From NCBI GenBank assembly GCA_025964675.1, contig JAOPYI010000262.1, positions 1-59,245 on the forward strand: DNA of 59,245 nucleotides, in the 5' to 3' direction. This DNA comes from Sphaerisporangium sp. (lineage in GTDB: Bacteria; Actinomycetota; Actinomycetes; Streptosporangiales; Streptosporangiaceae). Both the position numbers and the translations under genes were made by a program. Shown here piece after piece: positions 45,026 to 54,700 of the stretch (positions are counted from its first letter, which is position 1; every line of letters begins with the position of its first letter). Under the pieces are notes generated by a model. It was not told the origin of the DNA. It saw only the letters and a list, made by a program, of their open reading frames with translations, and did not search any database.

Positions 45026-45060
45026 CATGTCCACGACAGTACTCGCCGTCTTGCCATCTG

Positions 45061-45525
45061 TCACGTCGCGTCCGATTCATGAGATGCCGCGAACCCGAGG
45101 GCCGCGATCACGTCCACCTTGCGTGGTTGGCCGGAGGCCTTTTTGATCACTCGGCCGGCGCCGTCCAGGATCAGGACCGTCGGCGTGCGCATCACGTCGA
45201 ACCTCCGTACCAGGTCGAGCCGCGACTCCGCGTCGATCTCGACGTGCCGCACGCCGGACACCATGCCCGAGACCTCCGACAGGATGCGCCGGGTCGCGCG
45301 GCAGGGCTGGCAGAAGGCCGTGGAGAACTGCACCAGCGTGGCCCGCTCCCCCAGCTCCTCGCCGAGGTCGCCGGCCACCACCACGTCCATGTCGCTCCTC
45401 ACAGCGCGCGCGACACCGCTGCGCCGCCTCATCGTCACTCCGACGATGAGGCCCGCGGCGAGCGTCACGCAGAGCACCACCAGGCCTGTCATCGCCTGCG
45501 ACAACACGGGCCGCCTGGCCGCCAT
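45061..45525 (-). CDS. Membrane-anchored thioredoxin-family protein
   Basis: 154 residues. One N-terminal membrane segment (AMTGLVVLCVTLAAGLIVGV) precedes a thioredoxin domain with the redox motif FCQPC (Cys72, Cys75) and the cis-Pro in MRTPTVLILD. With the N-terminus inside, the redox domain faces outward. It lies upstream of the sulfur operon and 9 bases downstream of the anti-sigma gene. It probably acts in extracytoplasmic thiol-disulfide exchange. Confidence 0.88.
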   Translation of the reverse strand: MAARRPVLSQAMTGLVVLCVTLAAGLIVGVTMRRRSGVARAVRSDMDVVVAGDLGEELGERATLVQFSTAFCQPCRATRRILSEVSGMVSGVRHVEIDAESRLDLVRRFDVMRTPTVLILDGAGRVIKKASGQPRKVDVIAALGFAASHESDAT

Positions 45526-45534
45526 TCCCGCGAA

Positions 45535-46323
45535 TCAGTGGTCGTACGGGATCGACAGGAGGCGCTTGCCCGTGGAGGCGCGGATGTCGAACCTCCGGAT
45601 GCCGTCCATGGTGAGCTCGGTGTGCCCGGTGAACTTGGCCGGTCCTCCGCGGTAGTCGGCGGCGTCGACCGTCCAGCTCCCCGCCGGGGACTCGGTGCCG
45701 TCGGCCCCGACCGCGGTCACCCGGCAGGAGGTGCCGCTCGGGACCCCGGAAAGCCTGATCTCGACGGTCGTGCCCTCGCCGCCCGGTATCAGGCTGAGGT
45801 CGGCGCGCACCTGGCCGTTCCGGCCCGTCAGCGCGACGGCGGACGCGGACGTCACCGGCGCGTCCTTGAGCATGGCCGAGGGGCCTGGCGTGGCGGCGAG
45901 GCCATCGCTCCGCTGGTCGGCGGACCCGCGCGCGGAGTTCGGGAGCGCGCTGCCGGCCGCGGGAGCGCTCGCCGCGCTCATGCCGGACTCCGTCGAGCGC
46001 CCCACGGCGAGCCAGGCCGTACCGCCGAGGACGACGGCGACGAGGGAGGCGGCCAGGCCGAACACCAGCCTGTTGACCCGGTGGCGCTTCGCCGACGCCG
46101 CGATCAGCCGGTCGAGCACGGCGTGCGGCGGGCTGGCCGCCTGCTCGATGTCCTCCTCCGAGACCCGGGCGAGCACGGCGGTGAGCCCGCTGAGCTCGTC
46201 CAACTCCGCCCGGCAGTCCGGACATGTCGCGAGATGAGCCTCGACCAGGACGGCCTCCTCCGCCTCCAGCGCGCCGAGCACGTACGCGCCGAGCGACATC
46301 CGTACGTCGTCACAGGCGTTCAT
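45535..46323 (-). CDS. Zinc-finger anti-sigma factor with outer domain
   Basis: 262 residues from ATG 46323 overlapping the sigma gene stop (ATGA). The N-terminal ZAS domain has HLATCPDC (His30, Cys34, Cys37), which can bind zinc and hold the sigma factor. One membrane segment follows (LVFGLAASLVAVVLGGTAWL, about 86-105). The extracytoplasmic domain resembles the RskA-type C-terminal sandwich. It would release the ECF factor after proteolysis or a redox signal; the neighbouring thioredoxin makes a redox cue plausible. Confidence 0.9.
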   Translation of the reverse strand: MNACDDVRMSLGAYVLGALEAEEAVLVEAHLATCPDCRAELDELSGLTAVLARVSEEDIEQAASPPHAVLDRLIAASAKRHRVNRLVFGLAASLVAVVLGGTAWLAVGRSTESGMSAASAPAAGSALPNSARGSADQRSDGLAATPGPSAMLKDAPVTSASAVALTGRNGQVRADLSLIPGGEGTTVEIRLSGVPSGTSCRVTAVGADGTESPAGSWTVDAADYRGGPAKFTGHTELTMDGIRRFDIRASTGKRLLSIPYDH

Positions 46324-46832
46324 GGCGCGAGTCCCCGCTCCTCCAGCGCCAGTTTCAGCGCGCGAAGCGCGTAGTACGTGCGTGACTTGACCGTGCCGGG
46401 CGGAATGCCCAGCGCCTCGGCGGCCTCCTTCACCGACCGGCCCCGATAGTAGGTCTCCATGAGGACCGCCCGGTGCTCTGGCCGCAGGGCCGCGATGGCG
46501 TCGGCGACCCCCCACGACTCCACCGCACGGTCCAACTCGTCGTCGGCGGGGATCACGGCGAGGGCCTCGTCGGTGGTCTCCTGCGGACGGGACCTGCGGG
46601 CACGGTGGTGGTCGAAGACCAGGTTCCGGGCGACGGTGAACAGCCACGCCCGGACCGGGCGGTCGGTGAGCACGTCAGGGTGCTTCCATGCCCGCAACAG
46701 CGTCTCCTGTACCACGTCCTCCGCCTTGCCCGGATCGCCCGTCAATCGCAATACGTAACCGTAGAGTGACCCCGCGTGCTCATCGAAGAGTGTTCGTATC
46801 AACTGCTCGTCGGCGGTTCCGGCGGGGCTCAC
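46320..46832 (-). CDS. ECF RNA polymerase sigma factor
   Basis: 170 residues from GTG 46832 (MSPAGTADEQLIRTLFDEHA). Region 2 shows YVLRLTGDPGKAEDVVQETLLRAW (split here as GDPGKAEDVVQETLLRAW), and region 4 has HRAVLMETYYRGRSVKEAAE followed by GIPPGTVKSRTYYALRALK. It is cotranscribed with its anti-sigma factor. Longer in-frame starts reach into the DUF2993 gene and are rejected. Its regulon is unknown. Confidence 0.93.
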   Translation of the reverse strand: MSPAGTADEQLIRTLFDEHAGSLYGYVLRLTGDPGKAEDVVQETLLRAWKHPDVLTDRPVRAWLFTVARNLVFDHHRARRSRPQETTDEALAVIPADDELDRAVESWGVADAIAALRPEHRAVLMETYYRGRSVKEAAEALGIPPGTVKSRTYYALRALKLALEERGLAP

Positions 46833-46863
46833 ATTCTCATGACGTACGGCGAGAGGGTCTGGT

Positions 46864-47541
46864 TCAGGCACGCAGCGGCACGTCCGTCGCAGTGCCCTCG
46901 ACCGCGAGACCCGCGGCCGTGTTGCGGACACTCTGGATCTTGAGGTTGAGCGGCAGGTTCTTGATAGGCACGTTGAAGCTCAACTGCCTGCTGGCGTTCG
47001 GAACCTGGATGCCGTTGACGTTCTCGGGCGACAGCCGTATGCCGCCCTGGACGATCTCGATCTTCATCTTCGCCGTGACGGGGAAGGAGATGCCGGCCAC
47101 GGTGACCTTGCCCGTGACCTGGAGGGTGTCGTCGCCGTTGCCCTCGACGTGGAGCCCGCGCGGCGCCCGGGCGTCCAGGGTCTGCCGCGAGATCACGACG
47201 GTGCCTGTGACCTTGTCTGCGCGGATGGTCGCCGTGGCGGAATTCTGGATCAGGTCCATGAGCGGGGCGTTCACGCCGTGCAGGACGGCGTCGATCCTGG
47301 TGATCTTCGCGCCGTCGGGCGTGGTCATCGGCCCCATCGCGACGCTGATCTCCTCGTAGCGCCCGGCGAGCGCCTGGGTAAGGAAGGGGATGCCGTGCAC
47401 CACGACCGTCGGGGGCGTGGCCAGGTCGTACTTCGCCGCGACCTGGCGGGCGACCTCGCGCTGGACGCCTGCCACGGCGACGCGGTCGAGGACGACTAAG
47501 AGGACGCCGATCAGGATGAGGAACATGATCAGCTTGCGCAT
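46864..47541 (-). CDS. DUF2993 domain-containing (LmeA-like) protein
   Basis: 225 residues. An N-terminal membrane segment or signal (LIMFLILIGVLLVVLDRVAV) leads into a DUF2993 domain with repeated beta/alpha units typical of lipid-binding tubular (TULIP-like) proteins. The mycobacterial LmeA of this family binds phosphoinositides and affects lipomannan. It lies 31 bases before the ECF sigma gene and may be cotranscribed. The role here is inferred only by family. Confidence 0.85.
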   Translation of the reverse strand: MRKLIMFLILIGVLLVVLDRVAVAGVQREVARQVAAKYDLATPPTVVVHGIPFLTQALAGRYEEISVAMGPMTTPDGAKITRIDAVLHGVNAPLMDLIQNSATATIRADKVTGTVVISRQTLDARAPRGLHVEGNGDDTLQVTGKVTVAGISFPVTAKMKIEIVQGGIRLSPENVNGIQVPNASRQLSFNVPIKNLPLNLKIQSVRNTAAGLAVEGTATDVPLRA

Positions 47542-47641
47542 CCGACTCCTTCGAGGGGGCCACCTGGGATCAGACTATCCGCGCTCGGCCCTACTCCCCA
47601 GGGCATCGCCGACAAAACGCCCCGTACCAGCCGGTGTCCGC

Positions 47642-47899
47642 TCACCCGCCGGCGAAGGGAGGGAGCACCTCCACGGTGGCCCCCTGCGGGAGCTCGACCG
47701 TGAAGGGATCACGGGTGCCCGCCGGACTCCCGTCCACGAGGAAGGATGAGCGCCCGAGAACACGCGACAGGTCCGGATTTGCACTTTTTCGTGTGATTTC
47801 CGCCACGAGATCACCAAGAGTGAGCGCCTCGAAGGGCTCCTCGGCGATCCCCGCCGCTTCCTTCGCCGCGGCCCAGTAGCGCACCGTACCCCTTGCCAT
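47642..47899 (-). CDS. MoaD/ThiS family sulfur carrier protein
   Basis: 85 residues from ATG 47899, with AGGTCC upstream. It has a beta-grasp fold (GTVRYWAAAKEAAG at the start) and ends in the diagnostic C-terminal Gly-Gly (LPPFAGG) that is adenylated and thiocarboxylated. It could serve molybdopterin synthase or another sulfur-transfer route. No moaE or E1-like gene is adjacent. The divergent neighbour is glnR, as in streptomycetes. Confidence 0.88.
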   Translation of the reverse strand: MARGTVRYWAAAKEAAGIAEEPFEALTLGDLVAEITRKSANPDLSRVLGRSSFLVDGSPAGTRDPFTVELPQGATVEVLPPFAGG

Positions 47900-48191
47900 C
47901 AGGGACCTCCGTTGTTTACACATGAGTACCGCACAAGTGTCGGTCACTCACCGCGAGGGAATGGTTACGGTTATTTCCCGCGTGATGGACCGTTCACCAG
48001 ACTGACGCACTATGGACGCGCCTTTCCTGTGGGCTATCCTCACGTACTGACGGGACCTGGGCGACGTAGCCACCGGGTCCTTTACGTGTTTGTACGGCTG
48101 GCGCCGTCACAACGCGGGGAGGAGGCGGATGCGGTGAGTGAGCGATGCTGTATCGCCTCACCCCCCGTCAGCCTCTTGATTAGGAGGTGCT
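47900..48191. other. Divergent control region of the MoaD-like gene and glnR
   Basis: 292 bases without a gene. A TATCCT hexamer (48035-48040) could be a -10 of glnR, but no fitting -35 was seen. There is a GGTGAG/CTCACC hairpin about 48133-48165. I found no clear GlnR box. Confidence 0.3.
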
Positions 48192-48911
48192 GTGAGTAAC
48201 CTGCTTCTGCTCACGAATGCTCTGGAGCCCTCAGCGGAGGTGCTACCCGCTCTGGGACTGCTGCTCCACTCGGTGCGCGTGGCTCCCGCGGAGGCGTCGG
48301 CACTTATCGACGCCCCGCCCGCCGACGCTGTGCTGGTGGACGCGCGGAGGGAGCTGGTGCACGCCAAGAGCCTCTGCCGCCTCCTTCGCACGACCGGCAT
48401 CGACTGCCCGCTCATGGTGATCGTCACCGAGGGTGGCCTGGCCGCGATGACCGCCGAGTGGGGGGCCGATGACGTCCTCCTCGACACGGCGGGGCCCGCG
48501 GAGGTGGAGGCCCGGCTCAGGCTGGCCGTCGGCAGACTCTCGATCTCCGCCACCGACGAGGTGCCGGACGAGATCCGCAGCGGCGATCTGTCGATCGACG
48601 AGGCGACCTACACCGCGAGGCTCCGCACCCGGGCCCTCGACCTCACGTTCAAGGAGTTCGAGCTACTCAAATACCTCGCGCAGCACCCTGGCCGGGTCTT
48701 CACCCGCGCCCAGCTGCTGCAGGAGGTCTGGGGGTACGACTACTTCGGCGGCACCCGCACCGTCGACGTCCACGTGCGGCGCCTGCGCGCCAAGCTGGGC
48801 GCCGAGTACGAGTCCCTGATCGGCACCGTCCGCAACGTGGGGTACCGCTTCGTGCCCGACCGCGGCGGCGAGCAGATCGAGGACCGCGAGCCGGCGCCCG
48901 CCCACCACTAG
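48192..48911 (+). CDS. glnR: Nitrogen response regulator GlnR
   Basis: 239 residues from GTG 48192 with AGGAGG upstream. It is an atypical OmpR-family regulator: the N-terminal receiver-like domain begins [20 protein letters not shown], with Asp in [10 protein letters not shown] but no full phosphorylation pocket, and no kinase gene is near. The C-terminal winged helix has [18 protein letters not shown] and [15 protein letters not shown]. It activates or represses nitrogen genes (glnA, amtB) under nitrogen limitation. Confidence 0.95.
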   Translation: MSNLLLLTNALEPSAEVLPALGLLLHSVRVAPAEASALIDAPPADAVLVDARRELVHAKSLCRLLRTTGIDCPLMVIVTEGGLAAMTAEWGADDVLLDTAGPAEVEARLRLAVGRLSISATDEVPDEIRSGDLSIDEATYTARLRTRALDLTFKEFELLKYLAQHPGRVFTRAQLLQEVWGYDYFGGTRTVDVHVRRLRAKLGAEYESLIGTVRNVGYRFVPDRGGEQIEDREPAPAHH

Positions 48912-48915
48912 GCGA

Positions 48916-48946
48916 AGCGGGCACCGGCGTCGTGCCGGGGCCCGCT
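48916..48946. terminator. Hairpin between convergent glnR and 5'-nucleotidase genes
   Basis: AGCGGGC-A-CCGGC, GTCGT loop, GCCGG-G-GCCCGCT: 12 paired bases with one mismatch. There is no T run. Confidence 0.55.
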
Positions 48947-48989
48947 CCCGCGTGTCGCGCGAGAGCGTGCCCCGTCGTGCTGTCATGCC

Positions 48990-50702
48990 TCAGCCGATGA
49001 CCGTGATGCGGTTCACGGCCGGCGGGGCGATCGGCGAGTGCGCGCCCAGGTAGGCGACGAACGCGTCGATGTCCAGCGGCCCGCTCCACAGGTTGGTGCC
49101 GTCCTTGAAGACGGTGAAGCCATCGCCGCCGCCGACCAGGAAGTTGTTGGCCGCCACCCTGATCTGCTGGGCGTCCGTGACGGGGGTGCCGTTGATCTTG
49201 ATGTCCGAGACCCGCGAGCCGATCGGCTGCGAGCGGTTCATCGAGTAGGTCAGCGACGTCGACGGCTGCAGGATGCGCACGGTCGCGCCGCCGTTCTGCC
49301 ACTGCTGCTCCAGCAGCGCGTCGAGCTTGGCCCCGGTCAGCGTCACGACCTGCATGAGGTTGTTGAACGGCTGCACGGTGAAGGCCTCGCCGTACGTCAC
49401 GACGCCGTCCCCCTCGGACCCGCTCTGTGCGTAGCTCAGGTCGGCGCGGACGCCGCCCGGGTTCATCAGCGCGACGTCGGCGTTGCCGCCGGTCTTGGTG
49501 GCCTCGAGCTGCGCGTCGCCGATGAGGTCGCCGAGCGCGGTCTCGCCTGAGGGCCCGCTCGCCCGGCCGATGTCAGCCGTGATCTTGCCGACGGCCTTGT
49601 TGGCGACGGTCGAGACCCGGTCCTTCCAGGTCTGGACGAACTGCGTGATGTCCGGGTCGGGGGTGACGTCGCGGCTGACCACGTGGTTGTCGGCGACGAC
49701 CGAGGAACGGACGACGTCGCCCGTCTTCTTGTCGACCTGGAAGTCGATCGTCGTCAGCACGCGGCCGAACGACGAGCCCTGGGTGTAGACGCGGTCCTGA
49801 CCGGCCGGGTCCTTGGTCTTGCAGATGTACGCCTGGTGGGAGTGGCCCATGATCACCAGGTCGACGTCCGAGCTGAGGCCCTGGGCGATCCGGGTGCCGG
49901 CGCCCGGGGTGACCGGGCAGGAGTCCGGGCTCTGGTTCGGGGTGATCTGGTCACCCTCGTGGACGAGGGCCACGATGGCCTTGACGCCCGCGAGCCGCAG
50001 GAGCTTGGCCGCGCGGTCTCCCGCCTGGACCTCCTCGGTGAACTTCAGGCCGGCGATGCCGGAGGCGGTCACGATCGTGGGCGTGGTCTGCGTGACCAGT
50101 CCGATGAATCCGACATTGACGCCGTTGATCTCCTTGATGGCGACCGGCGGCAGCGCGTACGTGTCGCTGTTCTCCTTGAGGACGTTGGCCGCGAGATACC
50201 TGTACCCGGCGCCCTTCCACTCCCCGGCCGGGGAGCAGCCGTCGGTGGGGTGGCAGCCGCCGTTCTGGATGCGCTTGAGCTCGGTGAGACCCTCGTCGAA
50301 CTCGTGGTTGCCGACGGAGGAGACCTTGAGGCCGAGCTTGCTCAGCAGCTCGACGGTCGGCTCGTCGTGGTAGGCGGCGGAGATCAGCGGCGAGGCGCCG
50401 ATCAGGTCGCCGGCGGCCACGACGGCGGAGTCCTCGTTGACCAGAGACTTGAGGTGGGTGGCCATGTACGCGGCGCCACCCGCGGGCACCGACACCCCCG
50501 TCTCGTTGACGATCGCACCGCTGGAACCGGTCGGGGGCTCCAGGTTGCCGTGAAAGTCATTGATGGAGACCAGCCGGACGGGCACCGTCACGGGAGGTTT
50601 CGGAGTTTCGGGGTGCGCGGACGCGGGGCCGGCGGCGATGGCGAGACCAGTGGCCGCGACTATGCCGGCGACCGCGATCCGCGTGAACGATCGTGAGGTC
50701 AT
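48990..50702 (-). CDS. Secreted bifunctional UDP-sugar hydrolase/5'-nucleotidase
   Basis: 570 residues. The signal peptide has a twin hydrophobic core and cleavage after ASA-H (TGLAIAAGPASAH, about 29). The metallophosphatase domain (about 40-330) has LVSINDFHGNLE, AGDLIGASP, VGNHEFDEG and IMGHSHQAY, the full two-metal set. The C-terminal 5'-nucleotidase domain (about 360-560) has LMNPGGVRADL and the nucleobase stacking region. It releases phosphate and nucleosides outside the cell, which fits a phosphate-scavenging role. Confidence 0.94.
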   Translation of the reverse strand: MTSRSFTRIAVAGIVAATGLAIAAGPASAHPETPKPPVTVPVRLVSINDFHGNLEPPTGSSGAIVNETGVSVPAGGAAYMATHLKSLVNEDSAVVAAGDLIGASPLISAAYHDEPTVELLSKLGLKVSSVGNHEFDEGLTELKRIQNGGCHPTDGCSPAGEWKGAGYRYLAANVLKENSDTYALPPVAIKEINGVNVGFIGLVTQTTPTIVTASGIAGLKFTEEVQAGDRAAKLLRLAGVKAIVALVHEGDQITPNQSPDSCPVTPGAGTRIAQGLSSDVDLVIMGHSHQAYICKTKDPAGQDRVYTQGSSFGRVLTTIDFQVDKKTGDVVRSSVVADNHVVSRDVTPDPDITQFVQTWKDRVSTVANKAVGKITADIGRASGPSGETALGDLIGDAQLEATKTGGNADVALMNPGGVRADLSYAQSGSEGDGVVTYGEAFTVQPFNNLMQVVTLTGAKLDALLEQQWQNGGATVRILQPSTSLTYSMNRSQPIGSRVSDIKINGTPVTDAQQIRVAANNFLVGGGDGFTVFKDGTNLWSGPLDIDAFVAYLGAHSPIAPPAVNRITVIG

Positions 50703-50802
50703 AACCCACGAGGTTAGAGACGTAACGTCTGCATAAAACGAATCAGAGGTAACGATTTACCCTGCCAGTTGATGGCGTTTTCTGCCAGATTAGAGTTCCA
50801 GC

Positions 50803-51717
50803 ATGAACGCGCGCGTGGACATCAGGGAACGGCTCACCGATCATGAGGTGGCCGAGGTGGCCGCACTTGTCGACGCCGCCACCGAAGCCGACTCCGTACG
50901 GCCCCTGAACGAACATGTCATGCTCCACCTGCGCTACGGCGGCGACCCGGGGGCCAGGGCGGTTCTGCTCTACGAGGGTGACACGCTGGCGGGTTTCGCG
51001 CACGTCGACCCGACCGACGAGGTCGAGGGGCCGAGCGGCGAGCTGGTAGTGCATCCCGCCCACCGGCGGCGGGGCCTCGGGCGGCGGCTCGCCGAGGCGG
51101 CGCTCGCCGAGAGCGGCGGCCGGCTGCGCCTGTGGGCCCACGGCGACCACGCCGAGGCCGGCCGCCTGGCCTCCTCCATGGGTTTCAGCCGCGTGCGGTC
51201 TCTCTGGCAGATGCGCCGCCCGCTGTCCGAGCCGCTCCCCGACGCCAAGCTGCCCGCCGGGGTACGGCTGCGCGCGTTCGAGCCCGGCTCAGACGAGGAG
51301 GCGTGGCTCGCGGTGAACGCCCGCGCCTTCGCCCACCATCCCGAGCAGGGCTCCTGGACCATCGACGACCTCAGGCTGCGCGAGCGGGAGCCGTGGTTCG
51401 ACCCGGCCGGCTTCTTCCTGGCCGTACGCGACCGGGCTCTGGCCGGTTTCCACTGGACCAAGGTGCACGGTGACGACGACCCCGGCGCGCCCCACGGGCA
51501 CGAGTCGATCGGCGAGGTGTACGTCGTCGGGGTCGACCCTTCGGAGCAGGGCACCGGCCTCGGCCGGGCTCTCACCCTTGCCGGCCTCGCCCACCTGCGC
51601 TCCCGCGGCCTCGCGCAGGTCATGCTGTACGTCGACGAGGACAACCCCTCGGCCATCCGCCTGTACGAGTCCCTCGGCTTCACCCGCTGGGACGTCGACG
51701 TCATGTACCGCATCTAG
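50803..51717 (+). CDS. mshD: Mycothiol synthase MshD
   Basis: 304 residues with two GNAT domains in tandem. The N-terminal half is degenerate but keeps VHPAHRRRGLGRRLAEAAL. The active C-terminal half has VGVDPSEQGTGLGRALTLAG for acetyl-CoA and LYVDEDNPSAIRLYESLGF. It acetylates Cys-GlcN-Ins, the last step of mycothiol synthesis. The first step enzyme MshA is at 17437-18720. Confidence 0.94.
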   Translation: MNARVDIRERLTDHEVAEVAALVDAATEADSVRPLNEHVMLHLRYGGDPGARAVLLYEGDTLAGFAHVDPTDEVEGPSGELVVHPAHRRRGLGRRLAEAALAESGGRLRLWAHGDHAEAGRLASSMGFSRVRSLWQMRRPLSEPLPDAKLPAGVRLRAFEPGSDEEAWLAVNARAFAHHPEQGSWTIDDLRLREREPWFDPAGFFLAVRDRALAGFHWTKVHGDDDPGAPHGHESIGEVYVVGVDPSEQGTGLGRALTLAGLAHLRSRGLAQVMLYVDEDNPSAIRLYESLGFTRWDVDVMYRI

Positions 51718-51785
51718 CTGTGTCATTTGACATACCGGACCTCTGAGCGAACAGTCACGCTGTAAGCGCGCGCATACCCCCGCGC

Positions 51786-54700
51786 GTGCCCGCCCCGCCG
51801 CCGACAAGCACAGCGAGGCATGACGTGACCAACTTCAACCCCGGAGGTCCCGGTACGTTCTGGTCCCTCCTCGGGCAGATCGAACGCGAGTCCCTGCACG
51901 CCATCGGCTGGGTCAGGGAGCTCGCCCCCCGCGAGACCCTCGGCGACCGGGACGCCCTCCCGGACAGCGTCACCGTCCTGCTCGACGGTTACGCCAAGGA
52001 GGTGTACGGCTCCGCCGACGGCGACGAAGCGCTCATCGAGATCTTCGGCCCTGGGCACCTGGAGGGCGAGCTGGCCCTGTGGGACTGGCCGCACCGGGGA
52101 CGCATCGAGGCACTGACCGCCGTACGAGCGCTGAACGTGCCCAAGGACAGGTTCGTGAACTTCCTGGCCGAAGAGCTGTCCGCCGGAACGGCGCTGATGA
52201 AGAGCCTGGGCCACCGCCGCGTGCTCGCCGCGCGGCGCCGCGCTCCGGGCCCTGGCGTACGGGCCCCGGCAAGGATCGCCCTCCACCTGATCGAGCTGGC
52301 CCTGCGCTTCGGCCGCCCCTCCGGCTCCGGCGTGGTGATCGGCCCGCCGCTCACCCAGACGGACCTGGCGAGCTTCGCCGGCGTCGACCGGGTGGCGGTG
52401 GCGCGCGCCTTCCACGTATGGCGGCCCAAGGGCCCCCGACCCACCTGTGTCCACCCGCACTTCGACATCCTCGAGCACCAGGGGTCGACGATCCGGGTGA
52501 AGGACATGGACGCCCTCCGCGCGGCGGCCGGCCCGTGGGCGGCCGAATGGGATTCGTCCCCCTTCACCCCGAACGGGAGCTCCGGTAGAGCGGTCGCCAA
52601 ACGGCAGGTCCCCGCCATCCGGCTGCCGGCCAGCGGTACCGGCCCTGCGCAGCTTCCCCCGGTGGTGCCGTGCTTCACCGGCAGGGACGCCGCCGTCCAG
52701 ACGCTGAACACCCTCGTCACGGCGGCGAACCGCCCGCGTGCGGTCATCGTGGAAGGCATGGCGGGAGTCGGCAAGTCGGCCCTCGCGACGTACTGGGGCC
52801 ACTCGGTGCGCGACGAGCACTTCAGCGGCGGCCAGCTCTACGTCGACCTGCACGGAGCGCCCAACCGGCTGCTCACCACCGCCGAGGCCATCGGCCAGCT
52901 GCTGCGCGGCCTCGGCCTCAGCGGCCACCAGACGCCGGTGGATGAGACCGAGCTCGTGGCCGCCTACCAGCGCAGGCTGGCCGACAGGCGGCTGCTGATC
53001 GTGGTGGAGAACGCTGGTGAGAACCCCGAGCTGATCCGGCCTTTCATGCCGCCCTCCAACCGTTGCCTCCTGCTCGTCACCACCCAGGCGAAGCTGGCCG
53101 GGCAGCCGGGGCTCACCCCGGCCGACGGCGTCGAGCCGCTGGCGCTGGACGTCATGCCGGAAGAGGAGGCCATCCAGCTCATGGCCGCCGTCCTCGGTCC
53201 CGGGGACTCCCGGGTCCGCGAGAACCCCAATGACGCGACCCGGCTCGTACGGCAGTGCGCCATGCTGCCCCTCGCCCTGCGGATCACCGCCGCCAAGCTG
53301 GTGGAGAACCCCGCCGAGCAGATCGCCGACACGGTACGCGAGCTGGACGGCCAGGACCGGCTGTCCAAGCTGGCGCAGGACGACGAGCCACGCGCGGCCG
53401 TACGGCCGGCGTTCGAGGTGTCCTACCGCGCGCTGCCGCCCGACCTGCGGCGCACATTCCGCTACCTCGGGCTCATGACCGGCCCGGACGTCGGCGCCGA
53501 GTCCTGCGCGGCGCTGCTCGACGAGGCCGTCCCCGACACTCTCCGGCGCCTTCGGGCGCTCCACCGCCTCCACCTCGTGGCGGGCAAGGGCGAGCGTTTC
53601 GTGGTCCACGACCTGCTACGGGTCTTCGCCAAGGAACGCGTGCTGCTGGAGGAGAACGAAGCCGAACGCACAGGAGCCGTCCGGCGCCTGCTCACTCACT
53701 ATCTGGCCACCGCGATGCGGGCCGGGGACGCTCTGGGACGCCAGAGACGCGTGCTGCACGACCGCGCCGTGTCACCGCCCGCCACGACGGACGCCGAGCG
53801 CGAGCGCCACCTCACGTGGTTCGAGAGCGAGCGCCGCAACCTCGTCGCCGCCGCCCACCAGGCGGCCAGGCACGGGCTGCACTCGTACGCGTTCAACCTG
53901 GCGGACGCGGTGTACGACTTCATGACCTCGCGCGGCTACGTCAGGGACGTCATCGACGTGCACAAGGCCGGGATGGCGTCGGCCCAGGCCGTGGACGAGT
54001 GGCCCGCCACGGCCCAGATGCTGCACCACCTCGCCATCGCCCACCGCAGCATCGGCCAGAACGTCAAGGCGCTGAGCTACGGCGAGGACGCCCGATGGGG
54101 CTTCAGGCGGCTCGGGGACAGCCTCGGCGAGGCGAACGCCCTGGACAACCTGGCCGACGTCCGCGGCGTGCTCGGCCGCTACCGTCTCGCCATCGAGCAC
54201 TCCGAGGAGTCGCTGCGCCTGCACCGCCTGGCCGGCAACAAGGCGGGCGAGGCGGAGGCGCTGGACACGATCTCGCAGAACCTGCGCCGGCTCGGCGAGT
54301 ACGTCAGCGCCGAGGACCACGCGCTGCGGGCGCTGACCATCCGCCGTGCCATCAAGGACGGGGCCGGCGAGGCCGAGACGCTGCTCAACCTCGCCCGCCT
54401 GCACTACTTCTGGGGCGCGCCGCAGAAAGCCGTCGTCCACGGGCTGGAAGCCCTGTCCCTGCGCATCGACCTCGCCCTGCGCATCGACCTCGGCGACGAG
54501 CCGCAGTCGGCGGACCCGTACCGCGAGCTGGCCCGCATCCACCGGCAGCTGGGGCTGCGCGGCCTCGCCCGCCGCGACGCCGAGCAGGCCCTGCGCATCT
54601 CCCGGGTCAGCGGCGACCGGCACGGCGAGGGCGAGACCCTCACCATCCTCGGCAAGCTCCTGCGCGACGACGGCGCCCACGCCGAGGCCCTGTCCCGCCT

